A stretch of DNA of 64,000 nucleotides from Wolbachia endosymbiont (group B) of Parapoynx stratiotata (GTDB taxonomy: Bacteria; Pseudomonadota; Alphaproteobacteria; Rickettsiales; Anaplasmataceae). The position numbers were made by a program, and so were the translations under genes. The notes under the pieces were generated by a model. The model saw only the letters and a program-made list of their open reading frames with translations. It was not told the DNA's origin and searched no databases. How positions within the stretch are numbered: position 1 is the first letter of the stretch; each line of letters begins with the position of its first letter. Shown piece after piece: positions 1 to 10,138 of this stretch. The stretch spans positions 124,001-188,000 of the forward strand of contig NZ_OX366335.1 of assembly GCF_947250635.1 (NCBI RefSeq), written 5' to 3'.

Positions 1-469
1 CGCTCGATATCACTCGATCAAGTACCTGAGAAGTATAGAGTGGCAAAAATAACATCAACGCATTAATCCCTGAACTAAACCAGAAAATGAACCAAAACGC
101 ACTCTTGCATTTCTCTAGACAAGTGTATAGTATACTTTGCTTTAATTCTTTTTTTATTGATGGAGTAATTTCCACAATCTTCCTTTTAACTTAACTATAT
201 GCACCATATATAACTTTTATTTCAAAAGTATTAACAGCTATTGCCTTACCCTATCGTTAATATAATAAAATGTTAACATATGCGAATAGGAAAACATAAA
301 CTTTTTTATAGCAAGACTATCTAATTCCTTCTCTACTATAATCTTATACGATAGCCTTGCCAATTGTTCTATGTTTTCCTTATCTACTACTCAATGACAG
401 TTTACTAGAATGCTTACTATCACTCCTCTGAAAGTTGATGCTATCAGAGTCAGTGATTACAATCTGCAT
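1..469. other. intergenic region, no gene recognised
   Basis: AT-rich stretch before the first clear gene. A short open frame on the + strand (bases 1-66, ending in TAA) could be the tail of a gene entering from the left, but 21 codons with no recognisable motif cannot support a call. No tRNA, hairpin array or palindromic repeat copy was seen here. Confidence 0.5.
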
Positions 470-3400
470 CTATTTTCCTCTTTCTATATGATCAGGAAGT
501 ATTACATATTCCAATGATCTAGCTGTAATTGCTCTTTTTCTCACACAAGATGGACTTGAATATACCCTTGGTCTATATCTTTCGAATTTAAAACAGTCAA
601 CAGTAATCCCCTCCTCAAAGTTAGAAAGTATTAGAGATGGAGATTTACTAACTTCCTTATCACTTACAGGATTATTTGCACTACCATAACTCACATGACG
701 CGCTGCACTATGATTGTTACCACACTCTTCTCTTGAGGTTGAATCGCTTGGATTAAAAGGAGTCGAAAATGTTGAATACCCATTGGTATCACCAAATAGT
801 TTTATCAACCCACAGTTTTCTTCATTCATTTTTGTAATATTCTCTTGATTAGCACCTTCTGATAAGCTTGATGAAGCAATAAGATCTTCTTTTTTCTTAC
901 TAAAGATATTGCCTATTTTTAGCTTGGTTGCAACATTCTTGAATTTGTTTTTCGGAGCTTTTGGTTTAATTTCTGGATGCTCATTTATAGTAATTACACA
1001 TGATGGATTATCTAACTTGTCCATTGTATTTTGTACTCTACTGTTGCGTCTTGAATACAGACTAAGTTTTGCTGTTAAATCATTCAAAACAGGTGAACTT
1101 TTTCTACCTTCTAAAGACTTATTCGAACATGGTACTGCACTACCACCCCTACTCATTTTCTGAGGAGAAATATTGAGTTTGTCTTTACTCTCTAATCTAG
1201 TTTCATGCGTAAACTTGTAAAGTTCATTTTCCAATCGTGAAATATCTTCTGCATTCTTTATTAATAGTTCCAATATTGAGTTGTATTCCTCCAAATCATG
1301 ATCCCCTACTTTTGTCTTAGCTAACTTTCCTGTAGCCTCTTCAATTCTGTTCATTTTTTCAGTATAGTTTTCTATCTTACGTTTAACAGGTTCTTTTTGA
1401 AGGCCAATCACTAAGTTGTATAAGATAAGTAAAAATGATATCGAAGAAAATGCAATGGAAATCCAGGTAAGAATTTCTTCCTTTTCAGGTTTTGCATTAT
1501 TATACTTAACGCAAACAGAAATAATCACACTTGATATTGACATGGCCAGATTATAGTAATCTAGAAGCTTTTTGCTTCTTTCTTGATCTTCCATATTAAG
1601 TCTATCATATTTCTTTTTTTTGTTTTCCCTTATTTCATAAAAGAAATCTAAAAATAACCTCAAGATATTTGTGTCGCCATGTTTAAAAGCATAATCTAAA
1701 GCTGTTTTTTTTGCATTATCCTTTATATCAAAATTTATCTTCTTATTTACAGTTTTCTCTCCGGTGCTGATTGTTAGGTAGAATAAGGCTTTAATAGCTT
1801 TTTCCCTTAAGCGCTCATTTTGTTTACGCTTTTCTAAAACCAACTTTTTCAAAAATTGACCTTGCTTAAAATCCTCATTTATAGTTTTTTCAAAATCATT
1901 ATCACTCATTACAAGATAGTGTAATGCTGTTCTTCCAGATTTAGATACAACATTTAACATTTTCTTATTATAGGGGTAATGATTATCTGTCATAAAATAT
2001 TCTATTAACTCAGCATTAAGGCTCATGGCAGCTAAATGTAGAGGTATAAGCCCTTGACTGTTTGTGTTAAAAAGTGGTACTGTGTTCCTAATAATTGACT
2101 TAGCAATACTTTCAATAACATACTGAGAGAGTCCTATGTCGTCGGCAAGAGCAGCCATGTGTAACGGTGTATTGTCATTTTCATCATATAACACTTTGAT
2201 GCTAGCAGCCACCTTTTTACCTACAAGTTCTTTTGACACAAATTCAAGACATTCCTTATTGCCGCTCAAAATAGCTGCAAATAACAACTTTTTTTGTGTA
2301 TTTTGTTCTAAAAAAATACCCTTTGGGCTTTTTTTTACCAAATACTTAACGCATTCTACTCTTCCACTGAGGATAGATAAGTGTAGTAAAGTTTGTCCAT
2401 CCTTATTTTTCTTACTTAATATTTCTCCCACTCTCTCTTTTTTAAAAAGGTGCTCAAGGCATGATTTATTACCAACACGTGCTGCCATATGAAAGACGGT
2501 GTCACCGTTGCTATTCTCACGCAAAACCTCTTGATAAACGTCAAATTTCTTCTCTTCCAACTTTTTTTCTATCATGCTTAAAAACGATAAATCAAGTTGG
2601 GCAGCAAAATGTAAAGGGGTGTTTCCTTCATTATTACTCTTATTTACTTGCATGCTTCTGTCTATTAATAGACTCACACATTTTTTTCTTAGTTCTGTTT
2701 CTGTATTACTCGATAGAGCTAAGTGTAGGGCCACATTTCCTTTGCGTGTTTCTGTGCTTAAATCGTAATCAGGAAATTTATTGAGTAAAAATGTTAGACA
2801 ATCATACTTCCCGTACATTGCAGCTAAATGTACAAGATCTCTTCCATACTCACCTTTGGATTGAAGTATGCTATTTCCTATATTTTCATAAAATAGCTCT
2901 ATACAATATGTATTACCATGTATAATAGCAATATGTAAGGGGGTGTTACCTTGTTTATTCTGAACAATTTTTGCACCTGATTTAATAAACAATTCTATTA
3001 GCTGTTTATTTCCATGTTTTGCAGCTATATGCAATGGGGTGTTACCATCTACATTTTCTTGATTAATTTTACTTTTTAGTCTACCTAAAAATTTTAGATG
3101 CTCTATAAGAAAATTTATGGCATTTTCTTGAGTTTCTGAGTTACCTGCAATCTTATGAAAAGGATTCTCATTATATTTATTTTTTAAAAATTGTACTTGA
3201 TTATCAATGAAGAATTTTATGCACTCAGCATTTCCAGATTGCACAGCATAGTGTAATGCGTTATTTCCATATTTATCTGTTTTAATTTTCTCCCTATCAA
3301 AAATTCCTTTTGCTGTCAATATTTCTTTTAAATATTCTAGGAGGTTAGGACTTCCGCTTCTGGCAGCATAGTGTAACTCAGTTTTATTATTGGTAGTGCA

Positions 3401-4105
3401 ACTAAAATCTGCTTCATTTTCTATGAGAATTTTCAAGCATTCTTTATTGCCAGATTTAGCCGCATAGTGTAGTAGTGTTTTGCCATCTCTATCTTTATTC
3501 CTTAATGCTTCTTCAATGTCAAAATTAGAATTTTCTATCACAAAACGTAAAATATCTTCTTTACCCAACTCAGCTAAATAATGTAGAAGTGTTTTATCAT
3601 TACTATCTGCAAAATTCTCCAGTTTTGTAATCAATTCTTTCTTCATACCAAGAATTAGAGATACAGCCATTTTAATATCACAATCCCTATTTTTCTTTTG
3701 TTGTCTTTCCCTAATTCTTTCAATAGCCACTGTTAATAGCGAAGAACCATCATTACTTATTATATTCCATCCATCTTGACAAAATTTTTCAGCTAATGAA
3801 TCACTTATATTTTCTTCTAAAATCCTGCTTTTTATATAATCAAGATTATTAGTACATATATTATAGTTTTCTTCTTGAGTTACTTTATTAATATAATCAT
3901 ATATGATTATTAGGTCTTGCTTATTGACTTTATCTTCTGAATTGCCTTGTAATAAAGAGAGGTCTATCTCACTAATTGCTCTGGCCATACCAATGGTTCC
4001 CGCAACAAATAAACCCGACCTGAGTGTCTTTGCGCTTGTACTAGATTTAGCTTTGAAAACATTAGTAACTGTGTCAAATTTATTTTTGAACATACTGTAC
4101 CTCAT
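470..4105 (-). CDS. large ankyrin-repeat membrane protein
   Basis: 1211-residue protein. About 17 ankyrin repeats, recognised by the TPLHxAAxxGN pattern, fill roughly residues 165-830 (for example NTPLHIAAKHGN and RTALHYLVMSDN). Two hydrophobic segments follow at about 850-868 and 883-905, then a charged, probably coiled-coil stretch, and a polar, Ser/Asn-rich, probably disordered tail of about 250 residues. This suggests a membrane-anchored protein that presents a protein-binding solenoid. Ankyrin proteins of Wolbachia are candidate host-interaction factors, but no partner can be read from the sequence. The ATG start gives MRYSMF; a second ATG lies four codons in. The ankyrin gene at 26383-27774 has the same order of ankyrin repeats, two close membrane segments and coiled coil, so the two are probably related. 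Confidence 0.9.
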   Translation of the reverse strand: MRYSMFKNKFDTVTNVFKAKSSTSAKTLRSGLFVAGTIGMARAISEIDLSLLQGNSEDKVNKQDLIIIYDYINKVTQEENYNICTNNLDYIKSRILEENISDSLAEKFCQDGWNIISNDGSSLLTVAIERIRERQQKKNRDCDIKMAVSLILGMKKELITKLENFADSNDKTLLHYLAELGKEDILRFVIENSNFDIEEALRNKDRDGKTLLHYAAKSGNKECLKILIENEADFSCTTNNKTELHYAARSGSPNLLEYLKEILTAKGIFDREKIKTDKYGNNALHYAVQSGNAECIKFFIDNQVQFLKNKYNENPFHKIAGNSETQENAINFLIEHLKFLGRLKSKINQENVDGNTPLHIAAKHGNKQLIELFIKSGAKIVQNKQGNTPLHIAIIHGNTYCIELFYENIGNSILQSKGEYGRDLVHLAAMYGKYDCLTFLLNKFPDYDLSTETRKGNVALHLALSSNTETELRKKCVSLLIDRSMQVNKSNNEGNTPLHFAAQLDLSFLSMIEKKLEEKKFDVYQEVLRENSNGDTVFHMAARVGNKSCLEHLFKKERVGEILSKKNKDGQTLLHLSILSGRVECVKYLVKKSPKGIFLEQNTQKKLLFAAILSGNKECLEFVSKELVGKKVAASIKVLYDENDNTPLHMAALADDIGLSQYVIESIAKSIIRNTVPLFNTNSQGLIPLHLAAMSLNAELIEYFMTDNHYPYNKKMLNVVSKSGRTALHYLVMSDNDFEKTINEDFKQGQFLKKLVLEKRKQNERLREKAIKALFYLTISTGEKTVNKKINFDIKDNAKKTALDYAFKHGDTNILRLFLDFFYEIRENKKKKYDRLNMEDQERSKKLLDYYNLAMSISSVIISVCVKYNNAKPEKEEILTWISIAFSSISFLLILYNLVIGLQKEPVKRKIENYTEKMNRIEEATGKLAKTKVGDHDLEEYNSILELLIKNAEDISRLENELYKFTHETRLESKDKLNISPQKMSRGGSAVPCSNKSLEGRKSSPVLNDLTAKLSLYSRRNSRVQNTMDKLDNPSCVITINEHPEIKPKAPKNKFKNVATKLKIGNIFSKKKEDLIASSSLSEGANQENITKMNEENCGLIKLFGDTNGYSTFSTPFNPSDSTSREECGNNHSAARHVSYGSANNPVSDKEVSKSPSLILSNFEEGITVDCFKFERYRPRVYSSPSCVRKRAITARSLEYVILPDHIERGK

Positions 4106-4211
4106 AAATAATAATGCCGGTAGTGAATAAGGCTTTAGTAGATACCACTGTAATTTTTAAGCCTACAAAAATTCACCAGCGGCCGCATTATATAGTAGAT
4201 AATTTTTTGTG

Positions 4212-5222
4212 CTAGTAATATTTTTCTAATTCCCACTTTGGCCTTGGTGCAAAGTCAAGAGAGTCTATATAATTTTTCTGTAACCTTTCAATTCCTGTCC
4301 ATCCAACCATTACCGCATTGTCTGTACATAGGTTGCTTGGAGGAGAAAGCACGTTCAAATCTATGTATTTTTTCAATCTCTCCTTCAGAAAATTATTTGC
4401 TGCAACTCCACCGGTAATTACAAAATCATTGATTTTAATATTTAAAGATGCAGTGATATCAATAGCATTTCTGACTCTATCGAGTAATATGTCGCTAATA
4501 CACTCTTGAAACGAAGCACACATATCGCAAACATCTTGCTTGCTCATTGCAAGCTCTTTAACTAAGTTTTTTACTGCTGTTTTAATTCCAGAAAATGAGA
4601 AGTCACATCCAGAACGTTTTATCATTGCTCTTGGCAGCTTAAATCTCATACCATCACCTTTTTTAGCTAACTCTTCAATCAATGGACCTCCAGGATAGCT
4701 TAGATCCAGCATCTTAGCAATTTTATCAAACGCTTCACCCAGCGAGTCATCAAGTGTTTTTCCAAGTTTAATATACTTACCTACATCCTGTGCAATTAAA
4801 AATTGACAATGGCCACCCGATATAAGTAGGACTAGAAATGGAAATTTAACCTCATATAGCAGCCTAATAACTAATGTGTGTGCCTCTAAGTGATTAACTG
4901 CAATAAACGGTTTTTGTGCTACATGCGCAATTGCTTTAGCCATCATTGTACCAACTATTAGTCCACCTATGAGTCCTGGTCCTGATGTTGCTGCAATTGC
5001 ATCTAGATCACAAAAGTTAAGGTTAGATTTTTCTATAGCGCTTTTTACTAGACCACTTAAATGCTTCATATGAGCACGTGACGCTATTTCAGGTATTACC
5101 CCACCGCGTTTTTTGTGCTCTTCCTGAGAAAGAATTTCGTGAGCAAGGACTTGCTTATTACTATTTACAATTGCTGCTGCAGTTTCATCACAGCTTGTTT
5201 CAACAGCTAATATAGTTTTCAT
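4212..5222 (-). CDS. tsaD: tRNA N6-threonylcarbamoyladenosine transferase TsaD
   Basis: 336 residues, normal length for the TsaD/Gcp/Kae1 family. It transfers the threonylcarbamoyl group to A37 of ANN-decoding tRNAs, working with TsaB and TsaE in bacteria. The metal ligands are visible: H111 and H115 in VNHLEAH, and D301 in the LCTDNAVM motif. The nucleotide-binding ASKHA pattern starts at AVETSCDET near residue 6, and the family signature SRAHMKH lies near 48-54. ATG start. It stands alone, on the same strand as the ankyrin gene below it but about 105 bases away. Confidence 0.97.
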   Translation of the reverse strand: MKTILAVETSCDETAAAIVNSNKQVLAHEILSQEEHKKRGGVIPEIASRAHMKHLSGLVKSAIEKSNLNFCDLDAIAATSGPGLIGGLIVGTMMAKAIAHVAQKPFIAVNHLEAHTLVIRLLYEVKFPFLVLLISGGHCQFLIAQDVGKYIKLGKTLDDSLGEAFDKIAKMLDLSYPGGPLIEELAKKGDGMRFKLPRAMIKRSGCDFSFSGIKTAVKNLVKELAMSKQDVCDMCASFQECISDILLDRVRNAIDITASLNIKINDFVITGGVAANNFLKERLKKYIDLNVLSPPSNLCTDNAVMVGWTGIERLQKNYIDSLDFAPRPKWELEKYY

Positions 5223-5293
5223 ATATATTTGAACTCTTTAATTGTGAGAACTATAACTTGAAATGTTGAAGAAGTGAACTTTGTTCTGTTAAG

Positions 5294-6031
5294 CTAATTA
5301 TCATCTCCAAATATAGAACCAATTTTTTTACTCCCAGAGGAAAATTTATTAGTCCAACTGCTTTGTACTTTGTTTATATCTTTAAAGGCAGTTTTATTGC
5401 TATACTCCTTTACTTCTTTATCTATTATCTTCATTATTTGTGGATCCAGGCATCTCTTTTTCCATTGGTTAGTAGCAAGAAATACTTTATTTAAATCTTG
5501 AGTGCGAATTAGATATTCTTTATCTTTAGGATAAACTTCCTGAGCCCAAGCAAACAGCTCAAAATAGCGTGCGAATAACTCAGACGCACGTGATTTTGGA
5601 GTTTGGTAAACTTGTATCTCCTTAAATATAATTTGACCAATAATTTTTTGTACCAGAATATTTGACTGCTTTAAGTTCTGCTCAATATCCTGATAAACTT
5701 TATAGAGAAATTCTTGCTCTAAGCTTAAGTTCAGTTCATTTTCAACCATATGTGAAAGTTCATGTACTATGATGTAAGGATTTGACCTTCTTAGCACAAT
5801 AACATACTTATTTAAACCAGAAGAACGAATTGTCTTACACACTCCCTCTTCCATATCCACTAATCCTTCTTGATATATTTCAAACGAGAGTCTAGTTTGC
5901 TTTATTAGTGACAAAGTGAGGTTTAATGTATTTCTAAACTTCTCAAATTGATAGAGATATTTGACATATTGTATTACGTTTTCACTATTTCCTACTTGAG
6001 TTGCTTGTTTTATTAAGTTCCTGATTAGCAT
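5294..6031 (-). CDS. unknown protein with HExxH motif (putative zinc metalloprotease fold)
   Basis: 245 residues, not recognised as a named family. The central part has HELSH (H90, E91, H94) preceded by hydrophobic residues (YIIV), as in zincin metalloproteases. A second conserved-looking segment, SRASELFARYFELF (about 148-161), supplies glutamates E151 and E157 in the spacing where many gluzincins place the third zinc ligand. No signal peptide or membrane segment is evident, and the C-terminus is Ser/Lys-rich. I infer a cytoplasmic or secreted zincin-like protein; substrate and role are unknown. ATG start. It stands alone between tsaD and the histidine kinase. Confidence 0.7.
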   Translation of the reverse strand: MLIRNLIKQATQVGNSENVIQYVKYLYQFEKFRNTLNLTLSLIKQTRLSFEIYQEGLVDMEEGVCKTIRSSGLNKYVIVLRRSNPYIIVHELSHMVENELNLSLEQEFLYKVYQDIEQNLKQSNILVQKIIGQIIFKEIQVYQTPKSRASELFARYFELFAWAQEVYPKDKEYLIRTQDLNKVFLATNQWKKRCLDPQIMKIIDKEVKEYSNKTAFKDINKVQSSWTNKFSSGSKKIGSIFGDDN

Positions 6032-6207
6032 GCTTCATTCTTAAAGGAATTTTCTTTATGCTCAAGAATTATAAAGTGTTTTCAGGAAGTATAGCTAAAA
6101 AAGTTTAATTTACTTACATTCCGCTACTTATTATTAGCCAAGAGGTATCACGTCAGTATGACTTAGGAATGTACTAGATATAAAAGTGCAATATCAAATA
6201 TATTTTA

Positions 6208-7635
6208 CTAAAAATCAATCAACTTTTCACATGTTTGCTCTTCATAAAAGAAGCTCAATGTTATCGTAGTACCAAGTTTTGCTTCACTTTGAATGTTGAA
6301 AGTCCCACCCATTAACTCTACTAATTTCTTGCTTAGAGGTAATCCGATACCTGTGCCTTCGTTTCTATATCCCGAATCTGCTTGGCCAAAAACGGACATA
6401 ACTTTATATATGTCCTGCTGCATTATCCCTATTCCATTATCATGAAACTCAATAGTTAATAAATTTTTTTCTATATTCTCTTTAATAATCATTCTTATTA
6501 AACCACCTTGAGGAGTGAACTTGATTGCATTTGATAACAAATTTATTATAACTTGCTTCATTCTTTTGGGATCGGCGATAACTAATAATTGTTTATCAGA
6601 TATCTTTTTCTTTAAACTAATACCTGTTTCTTTTAGTTTAGGTGATAACATTTTTAAGCACGAATCTATTATCTTATTCAGATTAAACTTCACTTTCTCT
6701 ACTGTTAAACTACTTGATTCAACTTTAGAAAAATCGAGCACATCATTAATCAAAGCAAGTAAATGTGTACCAGCATTATATATATCGTCTACGTATTCCT
6801 TGTATTTAGAGTGATCTACCGAACCTAAAGTTTCATTTTTGATCAACTTTGCAAATCCAATAATAGCATTAAGAGGTGTACGCAACTCATGTGTAACACT
6901 TGCAAAAAATTTTATCTTATTTGCATTTTCTTGCTCTAATGCCTCTTTAACCCTTTGTAATTCAATATTAGTTTTATGCTGCTTGGCTAGCATTTGGGTA
7001 TTGGAAAAGTGCAAATAAAGCATTATTAGTATTAAGATAACCAGTAATAAGCCCATTAATATTGAAAATAGACTATATACCATAATATAAGAGTCATTAT
7101 AGCTTTGAATGATCTTCAAAAAAAATGAAGGCTTAATGTCATCTTCATGAAATATAGGGAAAGTAGAAGTTAATGTATTTCCTGTAGCGTAAAATATTTC
7201 TTGATTGCTTAGCAATTTATCAATTTCATCATTTGTAAGCAACTGCTCATAGTCATGACCTTGAGTATTAAAATTACTGAAAATTACTCTGGCATTTTGA
7301 TCATACAGTATTAAGCTAAAATTTCTTACTTTGCTTACTGATTGTAACAATTCAGCACGCAATTTTACCAACTGGTTTATGTAATCAAAACTGTTATATT
7401 TAATATGATGTTTTTCTATTAGTAAATAATGATATTTTTTTATTATACTATTTTCCAATAGATCTTTTAAGTTTGCATTTGAATTACGGTAAAAAGAAAG
7501 AAAATTATTCTTTAATGAATAACTGCGGTATATTGTGCCCAATAAAACCACAAAAATTAATAAGAATAGCGAGATAATTTTTGTATATCTATTTGTTTTT
7601 AGTGTAGTAAAAATTAATTTACTTAATTTATACAT
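6208..7635 (-). CDS. membrane sensor histidine kinase (PleC-like)
   Basis: 475 residues. One N-terminal membrane segment (about 18-36) and a second (about 185-208) enclose an extracytoplasmic sensor region of roughly 150 residues. The HisKA domain has the phospho-acceptor H249 in VTHELRTPLNAI. The ATPase domain shows the N box (NLLSNAIKFTP), G1 (DNGIGI) and G2 (GTGIGLPLSKKL). No receiver domain is fused. Anaplasmataceae keep very few histidine kinases (PleC, CckA and NtrY types); this domain order fits the PleC type, which partners the PleD diguanylate cyclase. That assignment is by family knowledge and no pleD is in the window. It is divergent from argD, sharing a 64-base intergenic region. 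Confidence 0.88.
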   Translation of the reverse strand: MYKLSKLIFTTLKTNRYTKIISLFLLIFVVLLGTIYRSYSLKNNFLSFYRNSNANLKDLLENSIIKKYHYLLIEKHHIKYNSFDYINQLVKLRAELLQSVSKVRNFSLILYDQNARVIFSNFNTQGHDYEQLLTNDEIDKLLSNQEIFYATGNTLTSTFPIFHEDDIKPSFFLKIIQSYNDSYIMVYSLFSILMGLLLVILILIMLYLHFSNTQMLAKQHKTNIELQRVKEALEQENANKIKFFASVTHELRTPLNAIIGFAKLIKNETLGSVDHSKYKEYVDDIYNAGTHLLALINDVLDFSKVESSSLTVEKVKFNLNKIIDSCLKMLSPKLKETGISLKKKISDKQLLVIADPKRMKQVIINLLSNAIKFTPQGGLIRMIIKENIEKNLLTIEFHDNGIGIMQQDIYKVMSVFGQADSGYRNEGTGIGLPLSKKLVELMGGTFNIQSEAKLGTTITLSFFYEEQTCEKLIDF

Positions 7636-7699
7636 ATTCTTCTCATTGTGAAATAACGTCTTTTATGGTATTAATAAAAAATTAGCATATCATACTTTT

Positions 7700-8869
7700 A
7701 TGACAATTTCTCCTATCTTGCCAGTTTATTCTCCTATTAACATAAATTTTTCTTATGGCAAAGGTATTTACTTGTATGATATCGATAATAAGCGCTATAT
7801 AGATTTTCACTCTGGAATAGCTGTTAGCAGTTTAGGTCATGCCAACCCACGATTAACTGATGTCCTAAAATTACAAGGAGAAAAACTATGGCATATATCA
7901 AATACCTATAATATATCTACTGCCAACAAATTTGCAGAAAATTTAATAAACAACAGCTTTGCTAATACTGTATTTTTTGCAAATTCTGGATCAGAAGCAG
8001 TGGAATGTGGACTTAAAATCGCTAGGGCCTATCAAAATGGAAAAGGTAATAAAAATCGCTATAGAATTCTAACATTTCATGGTGCATTTCATGGAAGGAC
8101 ATTTTTAACTTGTGCAACAAACGATAGACAGAAATTTTCTGAATTACTGAATCCTTATATTGACTGGTGTGATAACATAGAGCCCAATATTGAGAGTGTA
8201 AAGAAAGCAATTTCTAATGGCATAGGTGTTATATTAATAGAACCAATACAGGGACAAGGTGGTATTAAAGTAATGAGTGAAGTCTTCATGAAAGAGCTAA
8301 GAGAACTATGTAACGAAAACGACATACTGCTATTTTTTGATTGCGTTCAGTGCGGTGCTGGCAGGACAGGAAAGTTATTTGCATATGAACACATAGGAAT
8401 TAAGCCTGACATATGTGCTCTTGCAAAAGGAATAGGAGGAGGTTTCCCTCTGGGGGCTTGTCTTGCAACTGAAAAGGTTGCTAAGTACATGGCGGTCGGT
8501 ATGCATGGTTCTACTTTTGGTGGTAATCCACTTGCAACTTCAGTAGGTAATGCTGTATTGGATGAATTGCTCGGCCCTGGCTTCTTAGAAAATGTTGAAG
8601 TTAGAGGTAAGTCTTTAAAAAACAAACTAGAGGACTTAGCAAGCAAGTTTCCAATGATAGAAGAAGTGAGAGGAAAAGGGTTGATGCTAGGAATAAAAGT
8701 AAAAATGAATAACCAAAAATTTGCAGAAGAGCTAAGTCACCGTGGTTTACTTACTGTTGGAGTAACATCAGATAACGTTCTAAGAATCTTGCCTCCACTC
8801 ATTATCACTGAAAAAGAGATTGATGAAGGCATTGAAATCCTCACTCAGTATTTATCTGAAAAGTTCTAG
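7700..8869 (+). CDS. argD: acetylornithine / succinyl-diaminopimelate aminotransferase
   Basis: 389 residues, class III PLP-dependent aminotransferase of normal length. The PLP lysine is K243 in LAKGIGGGFPLGA; the glycine-rich phosphate-binding motif NSGSEAVE is near 95-102, and FFDCVQCGAGRTG near 212-224 carries the acidic pyridine-nitrogen ligand. ArgD works in arginine synthesis and, as DapC, in the diaminopimelate pathway. Wolbachia lacks a full arginine pathway but retains DAP synthesis for lipid II, so the DAP role is the likelier one; dapE is at 44590-45786. ATG start. Confidence 0.95.
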   Translation: MTISPILPVYSPININFSYGKGIYLYDIDNKRYIDFHSGIAVSSLGHANPRLTDVLKLQGEKLWHISNTYNISTANKFAENLINNSFANTVFFANSGSEAVECGLKIARAYQNGKGNKNRYRILTFHGAFHGRTFLTCATNDRQKFSELLNPYIDWCDNIEPNIESVKKAISNGIGVILIEPIQGQGGIKVMSEVFMKELRELCNENDILLFFDCVQCGAGRTGKLFAYEHIGIKPDICALAKGIGGGFPLGACLATEKVAKYMAVGMHGSTFGGNPLATSVGNAVLDELLGPGFLENVEVRGKSLKNKLEDLASKFPMIEEVRGKGLMLGIKVKMNNQKFAEELSHRGLLTVGVTSDNVLRILPPLIITEKEIDEGIEILTQYLSEKF

Positions 8870-8965
8870 TTAAAAACTAAACCTTCCTGCTCGTTAGTTG
8901 TTGATTGTATAAAAATTGCAGACAAATCAGTAGCTACAACTTTATCAGCTACTTTGTACTAGACA

Positions 8966-10138
8966 CAACTTAATCTGACAGCAACGAATTAACTGACAGA
9001 AGAATTGAGGTAGTTAAAACTAATATCAGTCTCTTGTTTAACGTTACTAATATTTTTCTGAAAAGCAATGTGTTTGCTATCAAGAAAAGTCTGCATAGGC
9101 GTTTTACCATAGCAATATTTACCTGAGTGAGGCCTGGTCTCATTGTAAGAGCGTAACCAATGATCAACATCTATCTGCAAATCTTCTAAAGAACTGTAGA
9201 TTTTCTTTCTAAAGATAATATTGTAACACTCATCTTGCATAGTTTTATGAAACCTTTCGCATATGCCATTAGTTTGTGGTGAATTGGCTTTAGTTCTTGA
9301 ATGATCAATATTTTCAATTCCCAAATAAAGCTGATAAGCGTGATTTTCTGGTTTACCACAATATTCTGTACCTCTATCAGTCAAAATGCGCAATAATGGC
9401 ACGTTTTGTACATCGAAAAATGGTATTACTCTATCATTCAGCAAGTCGGCAGCGGTAATAGCAGTTTTATCTGTATAAAGCTTAGCAAAAGCCACTCTCG
9501 AATATGTATCAATAAAAGTCTGCTGGTAAATGCGCCCAACGCCCTTGATATTGCCTACGTAATAAGTATCTTGAGACCCTAAATAACCTGAGTGTTCTGT
9601 TTCAATTTCACCGTGAGCTTCTCTTTGCTCTTTAACTTTTTCCAATGCTGCAAGTTGCTCTTCAGTTAAAATTATGCCGTCTTGTGCAACCTTTGCTTCA
9701 AGGGCTTTAAGTCTTTTTTTGAACGTTTCAATGTCATTTCTTAGCCATACAGATCTTACGCCACCTTCGGAAATTATTACACCCCTTTTTCTCAGCTCAT
9801 TTGCAGCTCTTTGTTGTCCATATGCTGGAAATTCTGTAGCTATGCCAATTATTGCCCTTTCTATATCTTCGGAAACTCTGTTTGCTAATAGGGGTTTTTT
9901 CTTACTTATTTCATGTAATGCTCCTTCTCCCCCACTTTCATATAACTCCTTAAATCGATAAAATGTATCACGCGAATAACCCATCACCTTACACGCTTGT
10001 GATACGTTACCTAATTGCTTTGCTAGTTCTAATAACCCTAACTTTGGTTTTAGTATTTTTGTTTGTATCGTACTCATATCTAACACTCCTTTCTTTTATT
10101 ATTTTATAACTTACTTTTTTAAAGTGTCAGATCAAGTC
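8966..10138. mobile_element. IS481-type insertion sequence
   Basis: Approximate limits. A near-perfect inverted repeat, CTTAATCTGACA at 8969-8980 and TGTCAGATCAAG at 10125-10136, brackets one intact transposase gene on the minus strand. The exact outer ends and target-site duplication could not be fixed by eye. The right inverted repeat contains the stop codon of the neighbouring helicase gene (TGA on the minus strand at 10132-10134), so the element appears to sit at or within the 3' end of that gene. Confidence 0.75.
8989..10077 (-). CDS. IS481 family transposase
   Basis: 362 residues from the ATG at 10077, which has AAAGGAG about eight bases upstream; a GTG three codons earlier is also possible. 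An N-terminal helix-turn-helix of about 50 residues (GNVSQACKVMGYSRDTFYRF) is followed by a second winged-helix-like region and an rve/DDE catalytic core: D in TFIDTYSRVAF, D in ILTDRGTEYCG, and E in NGICERFHKTMQDE. The HTH plus rve layout, without a separate orfA, is typical of IS481 transposases. The frame is uninterrupted, so the copy may still be active. Confidence 0.92.
   Translation of the reverse strand: MSTIQTKILKPKLGLLELAKQLGNVSQACKVMGYSRDTFYRFKELYESGGEGALHEISKKKPLLANRVSEDIERAIIGIATEFPAYGQQRAANELRKRGVIISEGGVRSVWLRNDIETFKKRLKALEAKVAQDGIILTEEQLAALEKVKEQREAHGEIETEHSGYLGSQDTYYVGNIKGVGRIYQQTFIDTYSRVAFAKLYTDKTAITAADLLNDRVIPFFDVQNVPLLRILTDRGTEYCGKPENHAYQLYLGIENIDHSRTKANSPQTNGICERFHKTMQDECYNIIFRKKIYSSLEDLQIDVDHWLRSYNETRPHSGKYCYGKTPMQTFLDSKHIAFQKNISNVKQETDISFNYLNSSVS

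Noticed and set aside
1..66. Open frame at the left edge (+ strand) ending in TAA
   Set aside because: Only 21 codons, no family motif; cannot be told from chance.
4140..4211. NotI site (GCGGCCGC) and short palindrome between two genes
   Set aside because: Single restriction-type palindrome; no evidence of function.
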